Origin: WHSO01 sp050485485
GTDB lineage: Bacteria; Pseudomonadota; Alphaproteobacteria; SMXQ01
Assembly: GCA_050485485.1 (NCBI GenBank)
Contig: JBJHBM010000001.1
Location: forward strand, 124,001 to 188,000
Length of the DNA stretch: 64,000 bases
Direction of reading: 5' to 3'
Below the pieces are notes generated by a model. The model ran no database searches and was not told where the DNA came from. It worked only from the letters and a program-made list of their open reading frames with translations. Made by a program: the position numbers and the translations under genes. Every line of letters begins with the position of its first letter. Position 1 is the stretch's first letter. Positions 49,991 to 60,962 of this stretch are shown here, in pieces.

Positions 49991-52443
49991 GGCTGGGCCG
50001 TCGGAGGAGAGGGCGGATGGGGCACGAGATGCAGGGTTTCGACCGGCCAGCGCGGCCGCGCGGGCAGCGTCACGAAGCCGCCGTCGCGCCAGCCCTCGGT
50101 CAGGTCGGCATAGCGCGGCGAAAGCGGATTGCCGGACTGCCCGCCCGGCATGGCGTAGAGCGAGCGCTCGAGGTCGGCGAGGTCGTAGATGCCCCGGAAC
50201 GTGGCGCCATGGACGTGGGCGAACGGGCCGTCGCCGTATCTCGCGCGCCGTCCCGTGCGGTAGGTGCCGCGGTTGACTGTAAAGTCGTCGCCGTCGGTTT
50301 CCACCGTGACGCGGGTGAGGCGGCCCACCACCGGAATCCAATCGAGGAAGAGGTTGCGGAGGTTGGCCTGGTGCAGCGCTCCCCAGCGCCAGTTCGCGAC
50401 ATCGCCGAGTTGCGCTTCCAGGTCGGCGCGGGCGTCGTCGAGGGCGGCGGCCAGCATCTCGCCGCAACTTTCGCGCGCTTCGGTCGTGACGTCGTTGCAC
50501 CAGGCGGTGTCGCTTTCGATGACGCGCTGGATCAGGCGCGGGCGGACGCGGGAAAAATCGCCGGCGTACGGGCCGAGCTCGTCCGCGAACAGCCGCACCA
50601 TGATGCGCTCCATCCAGGCATTGAACAGGAGGGGTTCCATGCGGTCGCGCGCGACGCGGCCGTCCCAGGCGGCGAGCCGCTCGAGCAGCTCCTCCGTTTC
50701 GGCACTGCGTGGAGTTTCGCGCATGAGGAGAGGCAGAAGGTCGCGGGCGGCGTAGGAAACGACGTCCATCAGCAGCGCGCGGCTGGTCGTGACGTCGTGG
50801 CGCGGGCGCACGGCCAGCTGGTCTTCGATGCGCCGCGCCCGGTACGGCTCGTCCCAGTCGCGCGAGATGAGATGCGGATAGGCCGGCCCCACGGCCCGGT
50901 TGTTGGCGTTGACGATGGTGCCGCGCCCGGGGTTGTAGCTGCGCGGCAGGGCGCCGGCGGGAATGAAGCCTTGCCAGTCGTGCGCAGGGTCGTCGCCCCG
51001 GGCGGGCTCTTCGCCGCTGCCGGCGCCCTGCCCGCGGATCGGGATGCGGCCGGCGACGGAGACGCCGATGTTGCCGTCCGTGTCGGCGTAGAACAGGTTC
51101 TGTACGGGGCTTTCGAAGAACTCCAGCGCCGCGGTGAAGTCGCTCCAGCTCCGCGCCAGGTTGATGCGTCGCAGAGCGTCGCCGGAACGGTCGCCATCGG
51201 CCAGCATGGCGGATCGCAGCACGATCACGGTGCCGGGCGGCACCTCGCCGGAAAGGGCCCCGGCGATGTCGGAGACCACGGGACCGTTGCGGGTCTCGCG
51301 CACGGTGAGGACGACGTCCTCTCCGCCGCGCACGCGGATGGTCTCCTCGCGGGTCCGGAACGCGCGGGGCCCGTCGGGCGCGAGGTAGCGGCCGGGGTCG
51401 GCCGGGTCGAGCCTTTCCACCACGAGGTCATCCGTGTCCGCGCCGGTCGTGGTCATGCCCCATGCGATGCGCCCGTTATGGCCGAGCACGTGGAACGGCA
51501 CGCCGGGGGCGGTCGCGCCGGCGACGGCGAAGTCCGGCGTGGCGATGCGGGCGAGATACCAGACGTTGGGCGCCCGCAGGCCGAGATGGGGATCGTTGGC
51601 GAGAAGCGGCCGTCCCGACGCGGTATGCGTACCCGCGATGGCCCAGGCGTTGGAGGCGCTGTGGCGCGGCGGCGCGGGAGGAAGTGCGGCATCCATGGCA
51701 TCGAGCAGGCGCAGGGCATCGGGATCGAGCGCAGTGCCTTGCGGCACGGCGGGCGCGATGCCGGCGAGATCGGTCAGGGGTACCGTCACCGGGGCGTCTT
51801 CCGGATAGGGAAGGAACAGGCGGCGCGCGGCCTCGGCGCCGAGATGCGCCTCGATCCGCGCGCGCGCCATCTGGCGGCGCCAGTTGCCCGACAGGTTCCA
51901 GGCCATGAGCCGTCCCCAGACGAGCGAATCGGCCGGGCGCCAAGGCTCGGGCTCGAATCCGAGCAGGACGAATTCGGGCGGCAGGGCGCCGCGCCGCGAG
52001 GCGATCCAGGCGTTCACCCCGCGCGCATAGGCAGCGAGCGCGTCGCGCGTCTCCGGGGAAAGCTGGGCGAGACTCGCTTCGGACCGGGCGTAGAGGCCGA
52101 TCGTGCGCATCAACCGGTCCTGGACCAGAACGCGGGGGCCGACCACCTCCGCAAGCCGTCCGGCACCGAGGCGGCGCATCGAGTCCATTTGCCACATGCG
52201 GTCCTGCGCATGGGCGTAGCCGAGGGCGTAATAGGCGTCGTTCGTCGTTTGGGCCCTGATGTGGACGAGGCCGTCGGGGTCGCGGGAGATCTCCGCCGGG
52301 CCGTCCAGTCCGGGGACGCTCACGCTGCCCTCGGTGACGGGCAGGGAGCTTCTGAGCCATAGGTAGGTGATGCCGGCGCCGATCAGCAGCAGCACCGCCG
52401 CGAGCGCCAGCATCCAGCCTAATATCCGGCTTATAAAACGCAT
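49987..52443 (-). CDS. Penicillin acylase family N-terminal nucleophile hydrolase
   Basis: The 818-residue protein has an N-terminal membrane or signal helix (about 5-30), the alpha-chain motif AYYALGYAHAQDRMWQMD (near 70), and the self-processing site where the beta chain starts with Ser in SNAWAIAGTHTASGRPL (near residue 263). LANDPHLGL follows. It should cleave amide bonds of acylated compounds, such as acyl-homoserine lactones or beta-lactam side chains, in the periplasm. The substrate is unknown. It lies 58 bp downstream of hemB. Confidence 0.93.
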   Translation of the reverse strand: MRFISRILGWMLALAAVLLLIGAGITYLWLRSSLPVTEGSVSVPGLDGPAEISRDPDGLVHIRAQTTNDAYYALGYAHAQDRMWQMDSMRRLGAGRLAEVVGPRVLVQDRLMRTIGLYARSEASLAQLSPETRDALAAYARGVNAWIASRRGALPPEFVLLGFEPEPWRPADSLVWGRLMAWNLSGNWRRQMARARIEAHLGAEAARRLFLPYPEDAPVTVPLTDLAGIAPAVPQGTALDPDALRLLDAMDAALPPAPPRHSASNAWAIAGTHTASGRPLLANDPHLGLRAPNVWYLARIATPDFAVAGATAPGVPFHVLGHNGRIAWGMTTTGADTDDLVVERLDPADPGRYLAPDGPRAFRTREETIRVRGGEDVVLTVRETRNGPVVSDIAGALSGEVPPGTVIVLRSAMLADGDRSGDALRRINLARSWSDFTAALEFFESPVQNLFYADTDGNIGVSVAGRIPIRGQGAGSGEEPARGDDPAHDWQGFIPAGALPRSYNPGRGTIVNANNRAVGPAYPHLISRDWDEPYRARRIEDQLAVRPRHDVTTSRALLMDVVSYAARDLLPLLMRETPRSAETEELLERLAAWDGRVARDRMEPLLFNAWMERIMVRLFADELGPYAGDFSRVRPRLIQRVIESDTAWCNDVTTEARESCGEMLAAALDDARADLEAQLGDVANWRWGALHQANLRNLFLDWIPVVGRLTRVTVETDGDDFTVNRGTYRTGRRARYGDGPFAHVHGATFRGIYDLADLERSLYAMPGGQSGNPLSPRYADLTEGWRDGGFVTLPARPRWPVETLHLVPHPPSPPTAQP

Positions 52444-52501
52444 GAATACAATAAGTTACCCTATTTTTCGAAAGTCATATGGGAAATATCTGGAAACGCC
52501 T

Positions 52502-53548
52502 TCATCCGCTCCGCAGGCGCCGTGCCGCCTCGCGCGCGGCATAGGTGAGAATACCGTCCGCTCCGGCGCGACGGAAGGCGATCAGGCTCTCCATCAGGAC
52601 CGCGTCCCAGTCGAGCCAGCCGGCATCGGCCGCGGCCCGCAGCATCGCGTACTCGCCGCTCACCTGATAGGCGTAGGTCGGCATGGCAAAGGCATCCTTC
52701 ACCCGGCGCACGATGTCGAGATAGGGCAGGCCCGGCTTGACCATGACCATGTCGGCGCCTTCCGCGACGTCGAGGGCGACTTCCCGGAGCGCCTCGTCGC
52801 CGTTGGCCGGGTCCATCTGGTAGGTCTTCTTGCCGGCGCCGCCGAGATTGGCGGCGGAGCCGACGGCGTCGCGGAACGGGCCGTAGAAGGCGGAGGCGTA
52901 TTTCGCCGCATAGGCCATGATCAGCGCATCGTGGTGGCCTCGGTCCTCGAGCGCGGCGCGGATCGCGCCCACGCGCCCGTCCATCATGTCGGACGGGGCG
53001 ACGATGTGGCAGCCGGCCTCGACCTGCACCAGGGCCTGGCGCACGAGCACCTCGATGCTTTCGTCGTTGAGCACGCGGCCGTCGCGCGTGAGGCCGTCCT
53101 GGCCGTCGAGGGTATAGGGGTCGAGCGCCACGTCGCACATGATCCCGACATCGGGCACCGCCGCCCGGATCGCCCGCACCGCGCGGCACACCAGGTTCTC
53201 CGGGTCGCAGGCTTCGGCCGCGGCGGCGCTCTTGCGCCCGGGCGGGATCACCGGGAACAACGCCACGGCGGGAATGCCGAGGGCGGCGGCATCGGCCACC
53301 GCCTCCACGGCAAGGTCGAGCGACAGCCGCTCCACGCCGGGCAGGGAAGGGATCGGGGTGCGAAGGGCGGTCCCTTCCTGCACGAACAGCGGCCAGATCA
53401 GGTTGTCGGGCGAGAGCGTGCTCGCGCGCGTGAGGCGTTGCGACCACGCGGCCTGGCGCGTCCGCCGAAGGCGCAGCGCGGGATAGGCCGGTGCCGCGGC
53501 GGGGGCGGCGCGGCGCAGGCCGGCGGAAAGGCGCTTGCGGATCGACAT
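52502..53548 (-). CDS. hemB: Delta-aminolevulinic acid dehydratase
   Basis: The 348-residue protein makes porphobilinogen in haem synthesis. The two Schiff-base lysines are in AAKYASAFYGPF (near 214) and MVKPGLPYLD (near 269). The zinc triple-Cys segment is instead CDVALDPYTLDGQDG (about 137-151) with Asp in place of the later Cys, the magnesium/potassium-dependent type. The first ~35 residues are Ala/Arg-rich. It is divergent from the MarR-type gene. Confidence 0.96.
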   Translation of the reverse strand: MSIRKRLSAGLRRAAPAAAPAYPALRLRRTRQAAWSQRLTRASTLSPDNLIWPLFVQEGTALRTPIPSLPGVERLSLDLAVEAVADAAALGIPAVALFPVIPPGRKSAAAAEACDPENLVCRAVRAIRAAVPDVGIMCDVALDPYTLDGQDGLTRDGRVLNDESIEVLVRQALVQVEAGCHIVAPSDMMDGRVGAIRAALEDRGHHDALIMAYAAKYASAFYGPFRDAVGSAANLGGAGKKTYQMDPANGDEALREVALDVAEGADMVMVKPGLPYLDIVRRVKDAFAMPTYAYQVSGEYAMLRAAADAGWLDWDAVLMESLIAFRRAGADGILTYAAREAARRLRSG

Positions 53549-53751
53549 GGCCAGCGATCATAGGGCGTGCGGACCGGCGAAACAACCGCCGCAGAGCTTT
53601 CCGCGGCGGCCGGAACGTCTTTGGCTACAGAGGGTTAGGGGCAATCTCCGGTTAGGACAATGTTAAACTTTGGGGGCGGATAATCGGTTTGCAGACGGGC
53701 TCCGACGGGGCCGCATGAGGGTCTCAACACAGCGATCGAAACGAGGGTGCC

Positions 53752-54231
53752 GTGGACCATATCTACCAGGACGTGATCTTCCTGATCGAACGGCTGCACC
53801 GCCAGTTCCTCGAAGTGGTGAAGACCGAAATCGACCGCATCGGCATCGAGGACATCAACAACGTGCAGGCGCTGATCCTGTTCAACATCGGCGAAGAGGA
53901 ACTGACGGTGGGCGAGCTCACCAATCGCGGCTACTACCTCGGCTCCAACGTGTCCTACAACGTCAAGAAGATGGTCGAGAACGATTACCTCGTGCACGAG
54001 CGCTCGACCCACGACCGGCGCTCCATCCGCGTGCGCCTTTCGCCCAAGGGGCTCGATCTCTATGCCAAGATGAAGGTGATGTTCGAGCGCCACATCGCCG
54101 AGCTCGACGCGAGCCCGGCGCTCAACGACGAGCTCAAGGGCGCGATCAAGTCGCTCCGCCACATGGAGCAGTTCTGGACCCGGCTCCTGGCGCTGGGGCT
54201 GCGCGGCGGCATCAACGCCTCGGCCGCGTGA
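53752..54231 (+). CDS. LdtR-like MarR-family transcriptional regulator
   Basis: The 159-residue protein has a winged helix: NVQALILFNIGEEELTVGELTNRG (in parts, about 37-60), the recognition helix GSNVSYNVKKMVENDYL (about 64-80) and a wing with STHDRRSIRVRLS. This resembles the LdtR group of alphaproteobacteria, which in Liberibacter controls L,D-transpeptidase genes. The start is GTG 53752, with GAGGGTG upstream. Direct targets here are unknown. Confidence 0.88.
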   Translation: MDHIYQDVIFLIERLHRQFLEVVKTEIDRIGIEDINNVQALILFNIGEEELTVGELTNRGYYLGSNVSYNVKKMVENDYLVHERSTHDRRSIRVRLSPKGLDLYAKMKVMFERHIAELDASPALNDELKGAIKSLRHMEQFWTRLLALGLRGGINASAA

Positions 54232-54359
54232 CGCTTTCCCGGGGTTTCCGGCCTCCCGGCCGGAGCCCGCCATCGCGCCTTTGACGACATGCGGGCCGCT
54301 TGCTATCAAGCGGCCCTTCGCTTGTGCGTCAACCGAGCAACGGAAAGGGGCATCTGAAC

Positions 54360-54608
54360 ATGGACGGGGCCGATCCGCAGACCATCGCGCGCCTGAAATC
54401 CTTCGTCGAGCGCGTCGAGCGCCTGGAGGCCGACAAGGCCAACATCGCGGCCGACATCCGCGAGGTGTACGCCGAGGCCAAGTCGCAGGGCTTCGACACC
54501 AAGGCGCTGCGCCAGGTGATCCGGCTGCGCAAGATGGATCCCGCCGACCGCCGCGAGCAGGAGGAGCTGCTCGATCTCTACAAGGGCGTGCTCGGCATGG
54601 AGGACTGA
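54360..54608 (+). CDS. gapR: GapR family nucleoid-associated protein (DUF2312)
   Basis: The 82-residue protein is nearly all DUF2312: RLKSFVERVERLEADKANI, then IREVYAEAKSQGFDTKALRQVIRLRK. In Caulobacter GapR binds AT-rich, overtwisted DNA ahead of replication forks and transcription. The ATG at 54360 has AAAGGGGC upstream; the open frame back to 54300 is unlikely. It follows the MarR-type gene by 128 bp. Confidence 0.93.
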   Translation: MDGADPQTIARLKSFVERVERLEADKANIAADIREVYAEAKSQGFDTKALRQVIRLRKMDPADRREQEELLDLYKGVLGMED

Positions 54609-54702
54609 TCTTGCGGCGGCGATCGTCCGGTTGCGCCGGTTAGTGTGGCAGCCGTTTCCCGAATGGACTAGATTTCCGCCACGGGACGGCGGGGGGAGCG
54701 CG

Positions 54703-54963
54703 ATGACGGACGGGCCGGGCAAGCGGAGCGGCGGAGCGGCGGCGGACGAGGTCATCGTCGAGTTCCACCGCGTCGGCAACGCGGTCAAGGTTTCGGCCGT
54801 CGATACGCGCACCTACGAGGAAGTCTCGATCGTGGCCCCGGCGCATTCCACCGAGCGCGAGATGACCGACGCCGTGCTGCGCAAGCTCGCCTGGGTGCAG
54901 GCGCGCGGGCCGGAAAGGGGCGCGGGCGGTGCCGCCGCCCGGGGGGCGCGGCCGCGGCGATGA
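54703..54963 (+). CDS. Small conserved hypothetical protein, DUF6898-like
   Basis: The 86-residue protein has a compact beta-rich core, VIVEFHRVGNAVKVSAVDT and EEVSIVAPAHSTEREM, then a helix and a Gly/Arg tail. I think it resembles DUF6898 of Rhodospirillales, but the recall is not firm. GGGGGGAG precedes the ATG at 54703. It ends 16 bp before livH, so it may be the first gene of the transporter operon. No signal peptide is present. Confidence 0.65.
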   Translation: MTDGPGKRSGGAAADEVIVEFHRVGNAVKVSAVDTRTYEEVSIVAPAHSTEREMTDAVLRKLAWVQARGPERGAGGAAARGARPRR

Positions 54964-54979
54964 CGGTGACGGCCGGCAC

Positions 54980-55897
54980 ATGACCGCGTACTTCCTCCAG
55001 CAGCTCATCAACGGGCTTACGCTCGGCGCCGTCTACGGCCTGATCGCCATCGGCTATACGATGGTCTACGGCATCATCGGCATGATCAATTTCGCCCACG
55101 GCGAGATCTACATGATCGGCTCCTTCATCGCGATGATCGCCTTCGCGATCCTCGGCATGGCGGGGGTGGCTTCGGTGCCGATGGCGCTGCTGGTGGTGCT
55201 GCTGCTCGCGATCCTGTTCACCGCCGCCTACGGCTGGACGGTCGAGCGGCTGGCCTACCGGCCGCTGCGCGGCTCGTTCCGGCTCGCGCCGCTGATCTCG
55301 GCGATCGGCATGTCGATCTTCCTGCAGAACTACGTCCAGCTGCTCCAGGGCGCGCGCGTCAAGGCGATGGAGCCGGTGATCTCCGGCCGCGTCGTGCTGA
55401 TGGAGCAGGGCGGCTTCGAGGTGACGATCTCCTACCTCCAGCTCCTCATCATCGGGCTCACGGTGGCGCTGATGGCGTCGTTCAGCCAGGTGATCTCGCG
55501 CACCGCGCTCGGGCGCGCCCAGCGGGCCTGCGAGCAGGACCAGAAGATGGCGGCGCTGTGCGGCGTCAACGTGGACCGCACCATCTCGCTCACCTTCGTG
55601 CTGGGCGCCGGGCTCGCGGCGGTGGCCGGGGTGATGAACACGCTCTATTACGGTGTGATCGACTTCTTCATCGGCTTCATGATCGGCCTCAAGGCGTTCA
55701 CGGCGGCCGTGCTGGGCGGCATCGGCTCGCTGCCGGGGGCGATGCTGGGCGGCGTGCTGATCGGTCTGGTCGAGGCGTTCTGGGCCGCCTACTTCTCCGC
55801 CGCCTACAAGGACGTGGCGGCGTTTTCGATCCTGGTGCTGGTGCTGATCTTCCGGCCCACGGGCCTGCTCGGCCGTCCCGAAACGGAGAAAGTCTGA
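54980..55897 (+). CDS. livH: Branched-chain amino acid-type ABC transporter permease LivH
   Basis: The 305-residue protein has eight or so membrane helices and the LivH N-terminal pattern LINGLTLGAVYGLIAIGYTMVYG in parts, then INFAHGEIYMIG (near 37) and the ABC-contact loop GRAQRACEQDQKMAALCGV (near 177). With LivM it makes the channel of an importer for branched-chain amino acids or related amides. livM starts 3 bp after its stop. Confidence 0.93.
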   Translation: MTAYFLQQLINGLTLGAVYGLIAIGYTMVYGIIGMINFAHGEIYMIGSFIAMIAFAILGMAGVASVPMALLVVLLLAILFTAAYGWTVERLAYRPLRGSFRLAPLISAIGMSIFLQNYVQLLQGARVKAMEPVISGRVVLMEQGGFEVTISYLQLLIIGLTVALMASFSQVISRTALGRAQRACEQDQKMAALCGVNVDRTISLTFVLGAGLAAVAGVMNTLYYGVIDFFIGFMIGLKAFTAAVLGGIGSLPGAMLGGVLIGLVEAFWAAYFSAAYKDVAAFSILVLVLIFRPTGLLGRPETEKV

Positions 55898-55900
55898 GCC

Positions 55901-57222
55901 GTGAGCGCGGACGCCGCGACCGCCCGCGCGCTGCCGTCGCGGTTGCGCCTCGCGCTGCCGGAGGCGCTGCGGGAGGCCGCGCTCGCCGCCGGCGTCGCCC
56001 TGATGCTGGCGCTGCCGCTCGGCGGCATCCGCCTGCCGGCGAGCGCCGGGGGCGCGCTCCAGTTCCGTCCCGGTCTGGTGGCGGTCGCGGTGCTCGCGGT
56101 GTTCGCCGGACGCCTCGCGCTCGCGCTGTGGCGCCTCTCGCGGCTGCCGGGGCCGGGCGCGGTACGGATGCCGTGGTTCGACCGCGCGGTGTTCGCCCTG
56201 GTGCCGTGGCGCCGCTGGCTGTTCCTCGGCTTCGTGGCGGCGGTGGCGCTGCTGCCGCTGATGCCGTTCGCGGATCGCCGCATTGTCGATCTCGCCACCC
56301 TGGTGATGATCTACGTGATGCTGGGCTGGGGCCTCAACATCGTGGTCGGGCTCGCGGGGCTGCTCGACCTCGGCTACGTCGCCTTCTACGCGGTCGGCGC
56401 CTATTCCTACACGCTGATCGTGATGCACGCGGGGCTCGGCTTCTGGGAGGCGCTCGCGCTGGCGGGCGCCTGCGCCGCGCTCGCGGGCGTGGTGCTCGGC
56501 TTTCCGGTGCTGCGCCTGCGCGGCGACTACCTCGCCATCGTCACGCTCGGGTTCGGCGAGATGATCCGCATCGTGCTGATCAACTGGTCGGAGGTGACCG
56601 GCGGCTCCGAGGGCATCACCTCGATCCCGTCGCCGACCTTCTTCGGCCTGCCCTTCACGCCCAATCCCGCGCCCGGCGAGGTCGCATTCCACCAGTTCTT
56701 CGGCCTGCCCTTCGCCGGCATCCACAGGCTGATCTTCCTCTACTACATCATCCTGCTGCTCGCGCTCGCGACCCACGTCTTCTCCATGCGCATCCGGCGC
56801 CTGCCGGTAGGGCGCGCCTGGGAGGCCCTGCGCGAGGACGACATCGCCTCGCGCGCGCTCGGCCTCAACCCGGTGCTGGTGAAGCTCTCGGCGTTCGGCA
56901 TCGGCGCCATGTTCGCGGGCTTCGCCGGCGCCTTCTTCGCGACGCGTCAGGGCTTCATCAACCCGTCCTCCTTCACCTTCCTCGAATCGGCGCTCATCCT
57001 CGCTATCGTGGTGCTGGGCGGGATGGGCAGCCAGGTCGGCGTGATCTGTGCCGCCCTGGTGCTGGTGCTGCTGCCGGAGTTCGCCCGCGACCTGGCCGAG
57101 TTCCGCATGCTGCTGTTCGGCGGCGCGATGGTGGCGATCATGGTGTGGCGCCCGCGCGGCCTGTTCGCCCACCGCGCCCCTTCCGTCACCCTGGGACCGG
57201 CGCGCGACCGGGGAGGGGGGCC

Positions 57223-57226
<4 letters not shown>
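55901..57226 (+). CDS. livM: Branched-chain amino acid-type ABC transporter permease LivM
   Basis: The 441-residue protein is longer than typical LivM (about 330), with about 100 extra N-terminal residues holding two or three more helices before LNIVVGLAGLLDLGYVAFYAVGAY (in parts, near 148). The ABC-contact loop is GRAWEALREDDIASRALGLN (near 306). It starts at GTG 55901. The stop overlaps livG (ATGA). Confidence 0.92.
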
Positions 57227-58771
<1,545 letters not shown>

Positions 58772-58772
<1 letters not shown>

Positions 58773-59110
58773 TGATCCCCGCGACCCCCGGCGAATGGTA
58801 CGTCTTCGCGGGACTCACCTGCGTGCTGTTCGGCGGCGCGTCGTGGCTCACCGGCGCCGCGGTCGCCGGCACCTGGCGCCCGGCGTGGCAGGTGTTCACC
58901 TGGAGCTTGCTGCTCGCCGGCTTCGACCGCTTCCTGCATTACGCGCTGTTCGGCGGCGACCTCCTTTCGGTGGGCGGCGCGCTGCGGGACTACGCCGTGA
59001 TCCTCGCGGTCGGGCTCGTGGCATGGCGCTTTACGCATGTGACGCGCATGGTGCTTCAGTATCCGTGGCTCTACCGCCGCACCGGGCCGTTCTCGTACCG
59101 CGAAAGGTAG
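58772..59110 (+). CDS. Small membrane protein of liv operon, DUF6867-like
   Basis: The 112-residue protein has three hydrophobic segments (about 10-30, 40-60, 72-88) and a charged C-terminus (YRRTGPFSYRER). It is coupled to livF by TAATG and precedes the binding-protein gene. I recall similar proteins (DUF6867) in alphaproteobacterial liv operons, which makes an accessory role in this transporter likely, but no function is known. Confidence 0.72.
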
Positions 59111-59191
59111 AGCCGGCCGCGCTTGCCTCGGGCGGCGTAGGTGCTACTCTTGCGTTCGTTCAGGGCCTTTATATCCAGTGGGGGAAATTTC

Positions 59192-60304
59192 ATGGCGCTT
59201 TTCCGCAGGATCGGAGCGGCCGCGGTCGCGGCCTTCATGCTCGCCGGGTGCGGCGGACAGGACGGCGACGACATCATCATCGCCACGGCCGGGCCGATCA
59301 CGGGCGAATACGCGTCCTTCGGCGAGCAGATGAAGGTCGGCGTCGAGCAGGCCGTGAAGGACATCAACGAGGCGGGCGGGGTGCTCGGCCGCAAGCTGCG
59401 CCTCGAGATCGCCGACGACCAGTGCGATCCGAAGCAGGCCGTGGCGGTCGCCAATCAGCTCGTCAACAAGCGGGTCGTGTTCGTGGCCGGTCATTTCTGC
59501 TCGGGCTCCTCGATCCCGGCATCGGAGGTCTACAGTAGCGAGAACGTGCTGATGATCTCGCCGGGCTCCACCAATCCGCGCTTCACCGAGCGCCGCCTCA
59601 CCGGCGTCTATCGCGTGTGCGGCCGCGACGACCAGCAGGGCCAGGTCGCGGGCGACCTGATCGCGGACCGCTTCAACGGACGGCGCGTGGCCGTGGTTCA
59701 CGACCGGCAGGCCTATTCCCAGGGCCTTGCCGAGGAGACCATGAAGCAGCTCAAGGCGCGCGGCGTCGAGGTGGCGCTCACCGACACGGTCACGCCCAAG
59801 GAGAAGGACTATTCCGCGCTGGTGACGCGCCTCAAGAGCGCCAACATCGACGTGCTGTTCTACGGCGGCTACCATTCGGAAGCCGGGCTCATCATCCGCC
59901 AGATGCGCGAGCAGGGGATGAACACGCGGGTGATCGGCGGCGACGCGCTGGTGACGCAGGAATTCTGGAGCATCACCGGGCCGCTCGGCAACGGCACGCT
60001 GATGTCGTTCAGCCCCGATCCGCGCCGCAACCCCGAGGCCGCGCCGGTGGTCGAGCGCATCCGCGCCGCGGGCCATTCGGCCGAGGGCTACACGCTCTAC
60101 ACCTACGGCGCGGTGCAGGTCTTCGTCGAGGCGGTCCGGCGCGCGGGCGAGGTGGACATGGCCAAGGTCCGCGAACAGCTCGCCACGGGCACCTTCAGGA
60201 CCGTCCTGGGCGAGCTGAGCTTCGACGAGAAGGGCGACGTCAAGGCGCCGGGCTACGTCTTCTACGAGTGGAAGGACGGGGCCTACGATTACGCCCAGTT
60301 CTAA
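59192..60304 (+). CDS. LivK-type periplasmic binding lipoprotein
   Basis: The 370-residue protein has a lipobox, AFMLAGC (Cys near residue 20), so it should be a lipoprotein rather than a free periplasmic protein. The mature part is a type I binding fold: IIIATAGPITGEYASFG, GGVLGRKLRLEIADDQCDP, then SPGSTNP near residue 131. It is the receptor for LivHMGF. The ligand could be a branched-chain amino acid, amide or other small solute. Confidence 0.93.
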   Translation: MALFRRIGAAAVAAFMLAGCGGQDGDDIIIATAGPITGEYASFGEQMKVGVEQAVKDINEAGGVLGRKLRLEIADDQCDPKQAVAVANQLVNKRVVFVAGHFCSGSSIPASEVYSSENVLMISPGSTNPRFTERRLTGVYRVCGRDDQQGQVAGDLIADRFNGRRVAVVHDRQAYSQGLAEETMKQLKARGVEVALTDTVTPKEKDYSALVTRLKSANIDVLFYGGYHSEAGLIIRQMREQGMNTRVIGGDALVTQEFWSITGPLGNGTLMSFSPDPRRNPEAAPVVERIRAAGHSAEGYTLYTYGAVQVFVEAVRRAGEVDMAKVREQLATGTFRTVLGELSFDEKGDVKAPGYVFYEWKDGAYDYAQF

Positions 60305-60491
60305 GGGATGGCCGTCGGCCCGGCCCCGGGCGGGTCGGGTCGGCGGTTTCCTTGGGCTTTCCGGGACCTTTCGGGATGGCAAACGGTACCTGTTGTGGCG
60401 GGCTGGCAAGGCCCACCGACATATGGTATTGACGCGGTCATGACAGCCGTCGCAGCCGCGCCGCGAGCGGCGAGTTCCGGGAGGGATCGCG

Positions 60492-60962
60492 GTGCCGTCT
60501 GATACCGTCGCCATCGCCGCCGATCATGGCGGCTTCGAGCTGAAGGCTACCCTTTCGGCGGACCTTCGCGCGCGCGGGTACGAGGTGCTCGATTTCGGCA
60601 CGAATTCCGGTGATTCGGTCGATTATCCCGACTATGCGGAGATGGTGGCGGAGGCGGTCCGTGCCGGCCGCGCCGGGCGCGGCGTCCTGATCTGCGGCTC
60701 CGGCATCGGCATGTCGATCGCGGCCAACCGTTTCCCCGGAATCCGCGCCGCCCTGGTCCACGACAATCTCTCCGCGCGCCTCTGCCGCCAGCACAACGAC
60801 GCCAACGTGCTGTGCCTCGGCGGACGCCTGATCGGGCCCGAGGTCGCGCGCGACTGCCTGACCGCCTTTCTCGACACGCCGTTCGAGGGCGGGCGCCATG
60901 CGCGCCGCGTCGGCAAGCTCGAGAATTTTCCGACCAAAGCGAAACCCGAGGTCCGTTCCTGA
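60492..60962 (+). CDS. rpiB: Ribose 5-phosphate isomerase B
   Basis: The 156-residue RpiB/LacA-type enzyme interconverts ribose 5-phosphate and ribulose 5-phosphate. ADHGGFELK (near residue 9), the Cys in ICGSGIGMSIAANR (near 66) and HNDANVLCLGGR (near 101) are the conserved parts. The start is GTG 60492. The stop overlaps the glyA start (TGATG), as in several alphaproteobacteria. Confidence 0.95.
   Translation: MPSDTVAIAADHGGFELKATLSADLRARGYEVLDFGTNSGDSVDYPDYAEMVAEAVRAGRAGRGVLICGSGIGMSIAANRFPGIRAALVHDNLSARLCRQHNDANVLCLGGRLIGPEVARDCLTAFLDTPFEGGRHARRVGKLENFPTKAKPEVRS

Noticed and set aside
52455..52468. GTTACCCTATTTTT near the acylase start resembling GTTACCTATTTTT upstream of the protease fusion
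   Set aside because: The orientation relative to the two genes is opposite, there is an indel, and only two copies were noticed, so chance similarity in AT-rich gaps is likely.
53654..53684. Possible promoter (AGGACA and GATAAT) upstream of the LdtR-like gene
   Set aside because: The spacing of 19 bases and the poor -35 make it too weak to list.
54785..57172. Very long open frame on the minus strand opposite livH and livM
   Set aside because: The translation is His/Arg/Glu-rich without any recognisable fold, and the plus strand has clear LivH and LivM signatures.
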